NCBI GenBank assembly: GCA_034660995.1
Contig: JAYEKL010000077.1
Coordinates: forward strand, 1-11,010
Reading direction: 5' to 3'
Source of the DNA: JAYEKL01 sp034660995
GTDB lineage: Bacteria; Patescibacteriota; Minisyncoccia; JAHIHE01; JAGLIN01
DNA length: 11,010 bases
In this document: positions 1 through 7,667 of the stretch, piece after piece
How positions within the stretch are numbered: the stretch's first letter is position 1
How the letters are laid out: the number at the start of each line of letters is the position of its first letter
Notes under the pieces: model-generated
What the model saw: the letters and a program-made list of their open reading frames with translations, nothing else
Told to the model about the DNA's origin: nothing
Databases searched by the model: none
Translations under genes and position numbers: made by a program

Positions 1-1197
1 AAATTTTGCGAAAAACATTTCAAAGGCGAGCCATTTGAAGAACTGGAATGTGAAGATAGAATTTCAGCGTTTGAATTAGGAGAAACGACAAATCGGGAGG
101 ATGTGTATAGGTGCATGGATATTTCAAGTTTGGAATATCCGACGCTTTGTCTCTGGAAATCTTTTGAAGAAAAATTTGATAATAACTGTGATAATGTTCC
201 GGCTGAATTCAGGGATTATTGCGTGGCTTATTATACTATTTTGGACGCTGAAACCGAAGAAGAGTGTTTAAAAATATCCGCAGAAGATTATAAGAAATTT
301 TGTCTGATTAAAGTTGAAAAAGGAGGTTGGGAAGAAATAGGAAATTTAGATTCAGATGGAGATGGTTTGACTGACTGGAACGAATTGTTTATCGGAATTG
401 ATCCTTATAATACTGACTCTGACGGCGACGGATTGTCAGATGGGGATGAAATGGCAATTTATGGAATAAATCCAAAAAGTAAAGATACTGATTCTGATGG
501 TCTGACTGACTATGAAGAAGTAAAAAAGTATAGGACTAATCCTAATAAATCTGATTGCGACAACGACGGAATTTTAGATGGAGAGGAAATTAGAAGAGGA
601 ACTAATCCTACTGATGGAGATATTGACAGGGACGGATTGCCGGACATTATTGAAAAAAAGTTTGGAACGGATCCATATAAAACAAATACAGACAGCGACA
701 AGATGAGCGATCTTGAAGAATATAAAAACGGTTTTGATCCTCTAACTCCCGGAAGTGGCTTAGTTGATTCTGACAAAGACGGACTTTTGGATATTGACGA
801 GATATTTTATGGGACGGATAGATTTAATTCTGACACTGACGGTGATGGAATAGGCGATAGAGAAGAAATAGATAATTTAACAAATCCATCAGGTGAAGGT
901 GATATGGACTTTGACGGTGATGGAATAAGCGATAAAGACGAAGAAGAAAAATACAAAACTAATTTTTGCAGTTCAGATACTGACGGAGATGGTCTAAGCG
1001 ATTATGAAGAGATATTTACTTACAAAACAAATCCAAATACAAAAGATACCGATGGAGACGGTTTGGCTGACTACGAAGAGATATTTATTCATAAAACAGA
1101 TCCTAAAGATTCCGACACTGATAATGATGGCTATTTTGACGGGCAAGAAATAAAAAGTGGCTATAACCCGCTGGGTAAGGGAAGATTGGAGCGGTGA
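1..1197 (+). CDS. Secreted TSP3-type calcium-binding repeat protein (5' end outside window)
   Basis: The reading frame is open from the first base, so the start lies outside the window; the GTG at 103 is internal. Window residues 1-110 contain eight cysteines (for example YRCMD, DYCVAYY, EECLK, KFCLI), which suggests a disulfide-stabilised exported domain. From about residue 115 to 390 there are about twelve repeats of the type DxDxDGLxDxEE spaced by KTNPxxxD segments. This is the thrombospondin type 3 / 'bacterial TSP3' pattern, in which Asp side chains bind Ca2+. One repeat (DSDKMSDLEE) lacks the central Gly and is probably a weak site. The C-terminus GYNPLGKG matches a motif inside the lipoprotein at 4815, so the genes are related. 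It ends in TGA. The protein is probably a surface or envelope structural or adhesive protein; no enzyme domain is visible. The first htpX lies downstream. Confidence 0.85.
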   Translation, partial: KFCEKHFKGEPFEELECEDRISAFELGETTNREDVYRCMDISSLEYPTLCLWKSFEEKFDNNCDNVPAEFRDYCVAYYTILDAETEEECLKISAEDYKKFCLIKVEKGGWEEIGNLDSDGDGLTDWNELFIGIDPYNTDSDGDGLSDGDEMAIYGINPKSKDTDSDGLTDYEEVKKYRTNPNKSDCDNDGILDGEEIRRGTNPTDGDIDRDGLPDIIEKKFGTDPYKTNTDSDKMSDLEEYKNGFDPLTPGSGLVDSDKDGLLDIDEIFYGTDRFNSDTDGDGIGDREEIDNLTNPSGEGDMDFDGDGISDKDEEEKYKTNFCSSDTDGDGLSDYEEIFTYKTNPNTKDTDGDGLADYEEIFIHKTDPKDSDTDNDGYFDGQEIKSGYNPLGKGRLER

Positions 1198-1292
1198 TTA
1201 ATTTAGAAATTATCCTAGCGTGTAAATATAGCGGTATTGTTTTAAATCTTTCTCTTTTTATTCTAACTCCTAATATAAGATTTATCACTTAG

Positions 1293-1406
1293 CATAGCAA
1301 TGGGTTTCCAACTAACGAAGATACAGATAATGACAATATGTCTGATTACGATGAAATTTTTATTCATAAAACAGATCCAAATAAGTTTAATGAGCAGTGG
1401 AGATAA
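1293..1406 (+). pseudogene. Remnant of a second TSP3 repeat gene
   Basis: After a TAG at 1290, this frame encodes 37 residues that include DTDNDNMSDYDEIFIHKTDP and end in TAA. The segment EIFIHKTDP also occurs in the last repeats of the upstream gene, with very similar DNA at about 1078-1104. There is no export signal and no good start; the only ATG (1339) would give 22 residues. It is best read as the broken 3' end of a duplicated TSP3 gene left by a rearrangement between the upstream gene and htpX. A short expressed peptide cannot be excluded. Confidence 0.65.
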
Positions 1407-1448
1407 ACTTTATAACTTTTGACTTTACAAACTTTTAACTTAGAGATT

Positions 1449-2366
1449 ATGCCAACACTATATACGCAGTCAGACAAAAATACCCGTAACACTTACATTT
1501 TAATGTCGGTGTTTTTGATATTTGTAATCGCAATGGGTTTTATTTTTTCGGAGGTAATGGGATCAAATTTAATTCTTTGGTTCGCGGTAATTTTTAGTAT
1601 CTTAATGAGTATTGGGAGCTATTGGTATTCAGATAAAATAGTTTTAAAAATGAGTAAGGCGCGTCTTGTTGAATTTGATGACAATAAAGAATTATATAGA
1701 TTAGTTGAAAATCTTTGTATTACCGCAGGGCTTCCTTTGCCGAAAATATATTTAATAGATGATACTGCTCCAAACGCGTTTGCTACCGGACGAGATCCAG
1801 AGCATGCTGTTGTAGCAGTAACAAGCGGGCTTTTACAAAAATTAAATAGAAGTGAACTTGAGGGAGTAATTGCTCATGAGCTTTCGCATATTGGCAATAG
1901 AGATATTCTGTTGGCGACAGTTGTTGTTGTCTTAGTTGGAGTAGTAGCGCTTTTAGCTGATTTTTTTAGAAACTGGATTTGGTTTGGCGGAAGCAGAAGA
2001 AATAATGATAGAGGGGGCGGATGGTTGATAATAGTTGCAATTATTTTATCAATTTTGGCTCCTATTTTTGCAATGCTTATTCAACTGGCAATCTCTCGTA
2101 AAAGAGAATTTTTAGCAGATGCTGATGGAGCGCTTTTAACTCGTTATCCCGAAGGTTTGGCGAATGCTCTTAAAAAGATATCTGCTGATTCTGAAAAACT
2201 TGAAGTTGCTAATCGCGCGACTGCTCATCTTTATTTCGCTAATCCCTTCAAGGGTAAAAAAGTTAGCAAACTATTAATGACTCATCCGCCAGTTGAAGAA
2301 AGAATCGCATCATTAATGGGAATGCCCGCTTCTAGCGGGTCCGCTAAAAGTGGAGATATAAAATAA
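1449..2366 (+). CDS. htpX: HtpX-type M48 membrane zinc metalloprotease, copy 1
   Basis: The protein has 305 residues when started at ATG 1449; an upstream in-frame TTG at 1419 is less likely, because MPTLYTQSDKNTR aligns with the start of the second copy (MPTTYNRIDENTK). Zinc-protease motif HELSH is at residues 143-147, and the third zinc ligand is Glu220 in SRKREFLADADG. Two membrane segments lie near the N-terminus (about 17-36 and 41-60) and two more follow the HExxH (about 153-172 and 191-213). This is the HtpX family layout. The family degrades misfolded or damaged membrane proteins, with the active site on the cytoplasmic side. The C-terminal SxHPPVEERI motif is also typical. The last 14 codons (GMPASSGSAKSGDIK) are encoded by two tandem DNA hairpins and look like a late addition. 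Only a weak AGAG precedes the start. Confidence 0.93.
   Translation: MPTLYTQSDKNTRNTYILMSVFLIFVIAMGFIFSEVMGSNLILWFAVIFSILMSIGSYWYSDKIVLKMSKARLVEFDDNKELYRLVENLCITAGLPLPKIYLIDDTAPNAFATGRDPEHAVVAVTSGLLQKLNRSELEGVIAHELSHIGNRDILLATVVVVLVGVVALLADFFRNWIWFGGSRRNNDRGGGWLIIVAIILSILAPIFAMLIQLAISRKREFLADADGALLTRYPEGLANALKKISADSEKLEVANRATAHLYFANPFKGKKVSKLLMTHPPVEERIASLMGMPASSGSAKSGDIK
2325..2354 (+). repeat. Two tandem hairpins in the 3' end of htpX copy 1
   Basis: CCCGCT-TCT-AGCGGG (2325-2339) is directly followed by TCCGCT-AAA-AGTGGA (2340-2354), which has one G.U pair if read as RNA. They are more GC-rich than the surroundings and lie in frame just before the stop codon. No U-tract follows, so they do not form a classical terminator. 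Either a palindromic element was inserted into the coding end, or this is an mRNA 3' stability structure. Confidence 0.5.
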
Positions 2367-2390
2367 GTTTAAAGTTTAAATTAAGCTTTT

Positions 2391-2489
2391 ATGATTGGCG
2401 ATTTAATTCTCATTTTCATTTTTGCCATAATTTGGCAAAGAATTATCAAACTCAAGAAAACTAGTTATGTTCTATGTTTGAACAAGTAG
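2391..2489 (+). CDS. Possible 32-residue membrane peptide (weak)
   Basis: An ATG ORF begins 24 bases after the htpX stop. It starts MIGDLILIFIFAIIWQRII, one hydrophobic helix, followed by a basic stretch (KLKK). I see no Shine-Dalgarno. The TAG stop (2487-2489) lies at the left edge of the palindromic repeat at 2489-2510, so the repeat may have cut off a longer protein. A hairpin TTTGCC/GGCAAA (2421-2439) is inside the ORF. I do not recognise a family; it may be a remnant or chance. Confidence 0.25.
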   Translation: MIGDLILIFIFAIIWQRIIKLKKTSYVLCLNK

Positions 2490-2510
2490 CTCCATTCAGG
2501 AGAATGGAGC
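2489..2510 (+). repeat. Palindromic repeat, family A, copy 1
   Basis: The stem is GCTCCATTC / GAATGGAGC with loop AGGA. It is followed by CAACG and preceded by AACAAG. The same palindrome with the same loop recurs at 10036-10059 (opposite orientation) and 10257-10280. Confidence 0.85.
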
Positions 2511-2526
2511 CAACGGTTGAATATAC

Positions 2527-2563
2527 TTGACAAACCTTAGTAATTTTGATAAAATACTAAGGT
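2527..2563 (+). promoter_or_regulatory. Promoter with operator-like dyad for the DUF4143 ATPase
   Basis: The -35 TTGACA (2527-2532), a 17-base spacer and the -10 TAAAAT (2550-2555) fit the housekeeping sigma consensus. A perfect 9-bp inverted repeat, ACCTTAGTA (2534-2542) and TACTAAGGT (2555-2563), starts just inside the -35 and overlaps the -10. A dimeric repressor bound here would block polymerase. The regulator is unknown. The expected transcript start is about 2562, roughly 26 bases before the ATG at 2588. Confidence 0.7.
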
Positions 2564-2587
2564 AAGGTAGAGTAATTTAATGAAATT

Positions 2588-3715
2588 ATGCTAATTAAGA
2601 GAGAAGTATAAGAAAAAATTGAAAAAGATCTCTGGAAGGGAAAGGTCGTTATTGTTTATGGCGCGCGACAAGTGGGAAAAACTACTTTAGTTAATCAAAT
2701 TTTAAAAAAACATTCAGAAAAAGCGGAATATTATAATTGTGAGGAAAGCGATGTAGCTGAAGGATTGTCAGCAGGAACTTCAACCGCTTTAAAAAATTTT
2801 TTTGGCGAAAAAAAGTTAGTTATTTTGGATGAAGCTCAGAAAATTAGGGATATTGGAACTAAGTTAAAACTGCTGGTTGACAATTATCCGGAAATGCAAA
2901 TCATTGCTACGGGATCATCCAGTTTTGAATTAGCCAATATCGTTAATGAGCCATTGACTGGACGTTTTTATTCTTATCAATTATATCCTTTCTCTCTTTT
3001 TGAATTAAAACAAATTTATTCAGAAATGGAAGTTAATCGTTTATTGGAAAGGTTTTTGCGACTGGGTTTATATCCGGAAATTACAAAATTTGGAAAACAA
3101 GAAGCGCAAAAGCAAATTTTCTTGATTGCTAATAATTATCTTTTCAAAGATATTTTTACTTTTCGGGAAGTGCGTAATCCGGAGGTTTTGACTAAATTGG
3201 CGCAAATGTTGGCGCTACAATTAGGCAATGAGGTTTCATTAGACGAGTTAGTTAACAATCTAAGAGTATCTATTGAAACGGTGGAAAGATATATTATTTT
3301 ATTAGAAAGAGCTTTTGTAATTTTTCGGTTGCCGGCTTTTTCGCGAAATTTAAGAACAGAAATTAAAAAGAGTCGCAAGATATATTTTTACGATTGCGGG
3401 ATTCGCAACGCTTTGATTCGTAATTTTAATTCTCTCAACTTAAGAAACGATGGCGGTTCTTTGTGGGAGAATTTTTGTATTATAGAAAGAATGAAAGCTA
3501 ATCAAAGAAAAGATTTGTCGCCTAATCAATACTTTTGGCGAACATATAGTCAAAAGGAAATTGACTATATTGAGGAACGAGACGGCAAGTTATATGCTTT
3601 TGAATTTAAATGGAATAAGAAAAAAACAAAAATTCCTAAAGAATTTTTAGACACTTATAAAAATTCTAAATTCAAAGTAATAAACAAAGATAATTATCAG
3701 GAGTTCGCGGTTTAA
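2588..3715 (+). pseudogene. DUF4143-type AAA ATPase with in-frame TAA at codon 8
   Basis: From ATG 2588 the frame gives MLIKREV, a TAA (2609-2611), then EKIEKDLWKGKVVIVYGARQ and on through the full protein. This is the usual N-terminus of the family, with Tyr or similar expected at the stop. Walker A is GARQVGKTT (codons 25-33), Walker B is KLVILDEAQ (76-84) and a sensor-like ATGSSSFEL follows (107-115). The C-terminal DUF4143 region includes LLERAFVIFRL and KIYFYDCGIRNAL. Further on are E-I-D-Y and A-F-E-F-K-W motifs (about 324-342) that resemble a PD-(D/E)xK nuclease-like fold. The frame stays open for 367 more codons, so decay is very recent, or the codon is read through, or it is a sequencing error. 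Restart at GTG 2672 would remove half of Walker A. The cellular role of the family is poorly known. Confidence 0.8.
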
Positions 3716-3820
3716 ATCAAAAAATATGAATATATTGAAAATAATAGTTAATTGGTATACAAAGATGATGAAATTAATTTTTCAAAGACAGAGGTTATAA
3801 AAAATAAAATTAATATTCGC

Positions 3821-4789
3821 ATGCCAACAACTTATAATAGAATTGACGAAAATACAAAGCAGACAATTATATTCGTCACTGTTTTTATTGTTTTTCTTTT
3901 TATAGTCGCGTATATCGTAGATATTTTATTACTTAAAAATCATTTTAATACATTTGTTATTCTTATAATATTTTTATTTCTAAGTTTCGGCGACTATATT
4001 TTTTCGAATAAGCTTATTTTAAAAGAAAATAAGGCAATTCCGATAGAAAGAGAAAAAAACAAACAACTTTACAATACGACTGAAAATTTATGCAGAATTG
4101 CGGGTGTACCTGTTCCAAAAATATACAAAACACCCGATATGTCAATCAACGCTTTTACAGTTGGAAAAACCCCCAAAAAAGCCTATCTTGTTTTGACAGA
4201 AGGCTCTCTTCAGAGATTAAATAATCTTGAACTTGAAGGCGTAATTGCCCATGAAATCGCGCATATTCAAAATAACGATGTGATGCTTGCGACTATGCTG
4301 GTTTTCCTGCTTGGATTTATACGAAAAATAGTTGATTCAGCTGTCAAAATTGTAAATTCATTTGTGGAAATAATAAGATCCGGTGATATAATAGAATCTT
4401 TCATAAAGGCCGCGCTTGTCAGTATTTTTTATGTTATTGTTTTGATGGGAATGTTTTTGGTACTTCTTTTATCATGCGTGCCATTAATTGAAGAATTGGT
4501 TTTTTACAAAATTTCAAGAAAGAGAGAGTTTTTAGCTGATGCGGAAGGAGTACTTTTTACTCGTTATCCAAAAGGATTGGCAGACGCGCTGGAAAAAATT
4601 TCTTTAGATAAATCTTCTCTTAAAATAATAAATTCTTCAACCGCTCATCTTTATATCGCGAGTCCTTATAAAGATAATTTAAAAAATTACTGGAAGAGAC
4701 TTTTTCATAGTCATCCGCCGATTGAAAAAAGAATAAGAATTTTAAAACAAATGGATGATTATGGAAAAATAAGTTATAATTCTAAATAG
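3821..4789 (+). CDS. htpX: HtpX-type M48 membrane zinc metalloprotease, copy 2
   Basis: The protein has 322 residues from ATG 3821. The longer frame from TTG 3752 adds a segment absent from copy 1, and the MPTTYNRIDENTK start aligns with copy 1. HEIAH lies at residues 144-148 and the third zinc ligand is Glu236 in SRKREFLADAEG. Membrane helices are at about 15-37, 43-62, 153-170 and 197-222. The loop between the HExxH helix and the last helix is longer than in copy 1 and contains amphipathic-looking sequence (KIVDSAVKIVNSFVEIIRSG). The C-terminal SHPPIEKRIRIL matches the family. It is clearly a diverged paralogue of copy 1. The TSP3 lipoprotein follows after only 25 bases, so the two are probably co-transcribed. 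No Shine-Dalgarno is seen. Confidence 0.92.
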   Translation: MPTTYNRIDENTKQTIIFVTVFIVFLFIVAYIVDILLLKNHFNTFVILIIFLFLSFGDYIFSNKLILKENKAIPIEREKNKQLYNTTENLCRIAGVPVPKIYKTPDMSINAFTVGKTPKKAYLVLTEGSLQRLNNLELEGVIAHEIAHIQNNDVMLATMLVFLLGFIRKIVDSAVKIVNSFVEIIRSGDIIESFIKAALVSIFYVIVLMGMFLVLLLSCVPLIEELVFYKISRKREFLADAEGVLFTRYPKGLADALEKISLDKSSLKIINSSTAHLYIASPYKDNLKNYWKRLFHSHPPIEKRIRILKQMDDYGKISYNSK

Positions 4790-4814
4790 ACTTTTATTAT
4801 TTATATTAAAACAA

Positions 4815-5303
4815 ATGAAAAACAACAAAACAATTGTTTTAGGGCTATTATTAATTACAGTTCTTTCTTTTTCCGGATGCTCAATTAAGAAAGCTGAAGA
4901 TGAATCGGAAAATAAAGCGCCAGAAACAAAAAAGCAAAAAGAAATTAAAAATGTTGACACAGACGGTGATGGCTTGCTTGATTCCGAAGAAGATAAATTG
5001 GAAACTGATAAAAACAAGTCTGACACAGATGATGACGGGCTGAATGATTATGACGAGATAAAAAAATGGAAAACAGATCCGTTGAATTCGGACACAGACG
5101 ATGATGGCTATTCCGATGGGCAGGAAGTTGAGGGAGGATATGATCCACTGGGAGCAGGGCAGTTAGATTCTGATAATGATGGATTGGGTGATGCTGATGA
5201 AAAGAATATTGGGACTGATCCTAAGAGATTTGATACAGATGGAGATGGTTGGAGTGATAAAGAAGAAATTGACGCGGGGAGAGATCCGTTGGCAGCAGGA
5301 TAA
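4815..5303 (+). CDS. TSP3-repeat calcium-binding lipoprotein
   Basis: The 162-residue protein begins with a lipoprotein signal peptide: MKNNKT, a hydrophobic core, and a lipobox-like SFSGC with Cys22 as the expected lipidated residue (Phe at -3 is less usual). A charged, Lys/Glu-rich linker (about 24-46) is followed by five TSP3-type repeats: DTDGDGLLD, DTDDDGLND, DTDDDGYSD, DSDNDGLGD and DTDGDGWSD. Each has the acidic ladder expected to bind Ca2+. The segment DGQEVEGGYDPLGAG matches the C-terminus of the protein ending at 1197, so the two genes share ancestry. It is probably membrane-anchored on the outer face. It sits directly behind htpX copy 2, suggesting a shared transcript. No enzymatic domain is visible. 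Confidence 0.85.
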   Translation: MKNNKTIVLGLLLITVLSFSGCSIKKAEDESENKAPETKKQKEIKNVDTDGDGLLDSEEDKLETDKNKSDTDDDGLNDYDEIKKWKTDPLNSDTDDDGYSDGQEVEGGYDPLGAGQLDSDNDGLGDADEKNIGTDPKRFDTDGDGWSDKEEIDAGRDPLAAG

Positions 5304-5335
5304 ATTATGCTGAGTTGAGTTGTTAAAATAAATAT

Positions 5336-5716
5336 ATGCAAGAAAAAAATGAGAACAAGATAATAAAATATGGCAAAAAGATTATCGCTTTTATGGTAAT
5401 TATATTTTTCCTTTTGGTTATTAGCTCGGCAAAAGACGGTGCTGATCCGGCTATAGTCCTTTATTCATTTTTAGCAATACTTATTTTTGATATAATATAT
5501 TATCTCGCTGTGCTTATTTTTAAAGAAAAAAATAAATATAAAATAATATTTATTGGATTAATTGTCTTAGTTGTTTTTTTACATGATCTTCCTTATTTTC
5601 CTGCTATGATGTTGTCGTTAACTGTTCTTGCGGCGATAAGAGAAATTATTCCAAGTTTAATAATAAGAATATTTTTATTAGTGGTGTTAATTCTTAATTT
5701 ATGGTCTCTAATATAG
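5336..5716 (+). CDS. Small four-helix membrane protein of unknown function
   Basis: The 126-residue protein starts at ATG 5336, 32 bases after the lipoprotein stop. A short Lys/Glu-rich N-terminus precedes four hydrophobic stretches at about 15-32, 38-62, 68-83 and 88-125 (the last could be two helices split at R102/E103). Charged loops contain DGAD (34-37) and KEKNKYK (63-69). I recognise no motif or family. Its position suggests it may belong to the same transcript as the htpX/TSP3 genes or the following ABC exporter, but nothing in the sequence assigns a role. No Shine-Dalgarno is visible. Confidence 0.65.
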   Translation: MQEKNENKIIKYGKKIIAFMVIIFFLLVISSAKDGADPAIVLYSFLAILIFDIIYYLAVLIFKEKNKYKIIFIGLIVLVVFLHDLPYFPAMMLSLTVLAAIREIIPSLIIRIFLLVVLILNLWSLI

Positions 5717-5765
5717 TAGTTAATATTATCTGCATTTTTAATTTTCTAGATTGAAGCTAAACTTA

Positions 5766-7658
5766 ATGAATCAACAATACAAGCTTATTGCAAGAATTAT
5801 CTCGCAGAACAAAGCTCTTTTTGCGATGTTTTTTGTTTTTAGCTTGCTTCAGTCTGGTTTGCTCTTGTTGGTTCCGTATTTTAGCAAGCTTCAAATTGAT
5901 CAGCTTGAAAATCAATTTGGAGATTTTTTTGGTGTATTTTCTATTAGGCCGGAAATTATTTTTGTAATTATAGTTTTTCTTGCTGTGTTGGCGAATTTAT
6001 TGGAAAGAACAGCTGGTATATTCGCCAGTGTTTATAATAGAAAAATAAATTATACTTGTTCTGTGAAAATAGAAAAAGAGTTATACAATCGGATCGAAAA
6101 GTTTGATATTGGTTTTATGCAAAATCCTCGCAATAGAAGGATAGTAAATAGTTCTCTAGATCTGACCTATATAATTCAAAGATTAGCAGATTTTATTTCT
6201 AGCCAATTTAAAACAATAATTACTGTATTTGGAATTTTGCCTATAATGGCTTATTTTAGTTTAGAAATTTTTGCGGTTGTCGTCTTTTTTGGAATTGTTC
6301 AAATTGTAATAATGAAAGCTAGAACTAAAAAAGATGTTCTTTTAAATCTTGCCGAAGATAGAACGATGTCTAGATTTTGGCAGTTGCAAAATCTAATATT
6401 TTATCAGTTGCAGAATATTGCGAATATTGATGATAGCAATTTTATAATGAAAAAATATTGGGATTTAAGAAAAAGAAGATTTGAGACGAGAATGAAAATT
6501 GAAGGGTTGTATGAGAAATATTCAATATTAGAATTAGTCTCTCAAAACTTTACTTATGCTTTTACCGCTATTTTTGCTGGCTATCAAGTTGTTGCTGGCA
6601 ATTTAACAATTGGAAGTTTTACCATGTTACTTTTATATACAGCAAGCCTGCAAAGTGTATTTAATGAAATTAGCTCAGTCATTCCGAATTGGAAAACTAT
6701 ATCAATTCAGTTTCATAAGCTCGGATTTTTCTTAAATTTAGAAACTAGATTGAATTTGAACGCAATTAAAAGTATTACTAATTCAATTGAGGGGGGAATT
6801 ATTCTTAAAAATGTTTGTTTTAGTTATCCTAATTTTTATAAAGAAGAAAAGAAATATATAAAAAGCATAATAACAAAGGAAGAAGAGTTAAAAAAGAAAG
6901 CAGCGGGTAATTGGTATACTGAAGATTTAGCGGAGTGGGAGGAAATTATTTCAAAACAATATAAGAAAATGCCACAAGTCTTAAAGAAAGTTAACTGCGT
7001 GTTTGAAAAGGGGAAGATAAGCGCGCTTGTTGGCAGAAATGGAAGTGGAAAAACGACATTATCAAATTTAATAACAAGGAATTATGACCCTAAAAAGGGG
7101 AGTATCAAAATAGGTAATAATGAACTTTTAAATATTGAACCAAAATACTTAAAAAAATTTATAAGTATTATTCCACAAGAGCCATTTTTGCTGGAAAGCT
7201 TTTCTATTCGCGAAAATATTTCTTTTGGTGGGTTTAATAAAAATACAAATAAAAAAATTTGGGAGCTATTAAAGATTTTGGATCTAGAAAAAGATATTAA
7301 GAAATTACCAAAAAAACTAAATTCAATAATTGGTGAGGATGTCCAGTTCTCTGGCGGACAGTCCCAGCTTCTTTCAATCGCTAGAGTTTTAATGCAGGAT
7401 CGCCCGATTATCATTTTTGACGAAGGAACAAATCAGCTTGATGCGGAGCACGAAGCAAAGATTATGGATATTTTGAAAGGACTAAAGAAAGAGAAGACAA
7501 TTATAATGATCACGCATAGAATGACAACGGCGCGTAAAGCTGATAAGATCTACGTGATAGACGAAGGAAAGATTATTGAAACTGGAAAGCATCAAGAGCT
7601 TATTAAAAAGAAAAGAGGTTTGTATAAAAAGTTTTGGGATTTGCAGGTGGTGGAGTAG
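5766..7658 (+). CDS. ABC exporter half-transporter with NBD insertion
   Basis: The protein has 630 residues from ATG 5766; TTG 5751 would add five. The transmembrane domain (about 1-320) has several hydrophobic helices, including 17-38, 63-80, 147-183 and 262-297. The nucleotide-binding domain follows: A-loop FSYP (352-355), Walker A GRNGSGKTT (423-431), Q-loop PQEPF (470-474), signature FSGGQ (528-532), Walker B IIIFDE with catalytic Glu553, D-loop NQLD instead of the usual SALD, and H-loop His584. About 47 charged residues (356-402, rich in Lys and Glu, with NWYTEDLAEW) separate the A-loop from the strand before Walker A, where other exporters have only a few. It would act as a homodimer exporting an unknown lipid, peptide or drug. 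No partner gene is adjacent. Confidence 0.9.
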   Translation: MNQQYKLIARIISQNKALFAMFFVFSLLQSGLLLLVPYFSKLQIDQLENQFGDFFGVFSIRPEIIFVIIVFLAVLANLLERTAGIFASVYNRKINYTCSVKIEKELYNRIEKFDIGFMQNPRNRRIVNSSLDLTYIIQRLADFISSQFKTIITVFGILPIMAYFSLEIFAVVVFFGIVQIVIMKARTKKDVLLNLAEDRTMSRFWQLQNLIFYQLQNIANIDDSNFIMKKYWDLRKRRFETRMKIEGLYEKYSILELVSQNFTYAFTAIFAGYQVVAGNLTIGSFTMLLLYTASLQSVFNEISSVIPNWKTISIQFHKLGFFLNLETRLNLNAIKSITNSIEGGIILKNVCFSYPNFYKEEKKYIKSIITKEEELKKKAAGNWYTEDLAEWEEIISKQYKKMPQVLKKVNCVFEKGKISALVGRNGSGKTTLSNLITRNYDPKKGSIKIGNNELLNIEPKYLKKFISIIPQEPFLLESFSIRENISFGGFNKNTNKKIWELLKILDLEKDIKKLPKKLNSIIGEDVQFSGGQSQLLSIARVLMQDRPIIIFDEGTNQLDAEHEAKIMDILKGLKKEKTIIMITHRMTTARKADKIYVIDEGKIIETGKHQELIKKKRGLYKKFWDLQVVE

Positions 7659-7667
7659 GGATAAAGT

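Noticed and set aside
510..776. Minus-strand ORF opposite the TSP3 gene, and similar ones at 4742-5341
   Set aside because: They are reverse-strand reads of Asp/Gly-rich repeat codons, giving Ser/Pro-rich sequence with no motif or start signals.
343..1180. Regularly spaced repeats considered as a CRISPR or DNA satellite
   Set aside because: The periodicity is in the protein (Ca-binding repeats) with variable spacing and codons; there are no identical repeats with unique spacers.
1195..1197. TGA read as glycine (Gracilibacteria/SR1 code)
   Set aside because: No in-frame TGA is found inside the long genes, and conserved glycines use GGN codons.
1437..1448. AACTTAGAGATT shared with 10967-10978
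   Set aside because: A 12-base match in AT-rich DNA without further similarity; likely chance.
3726..3800. 24-codon ORF before htpX copy 2
   Set aside because: No motif, no ribosome site, and a composition expected from AT-rich intergenic DNA.
7082..7414. Minus-strand 110-codon ORF inside the ABC exporter
   Set aside because: It overlaps the conserved NBD motifs of the plus-strand gene and shows no recognisable protein features.
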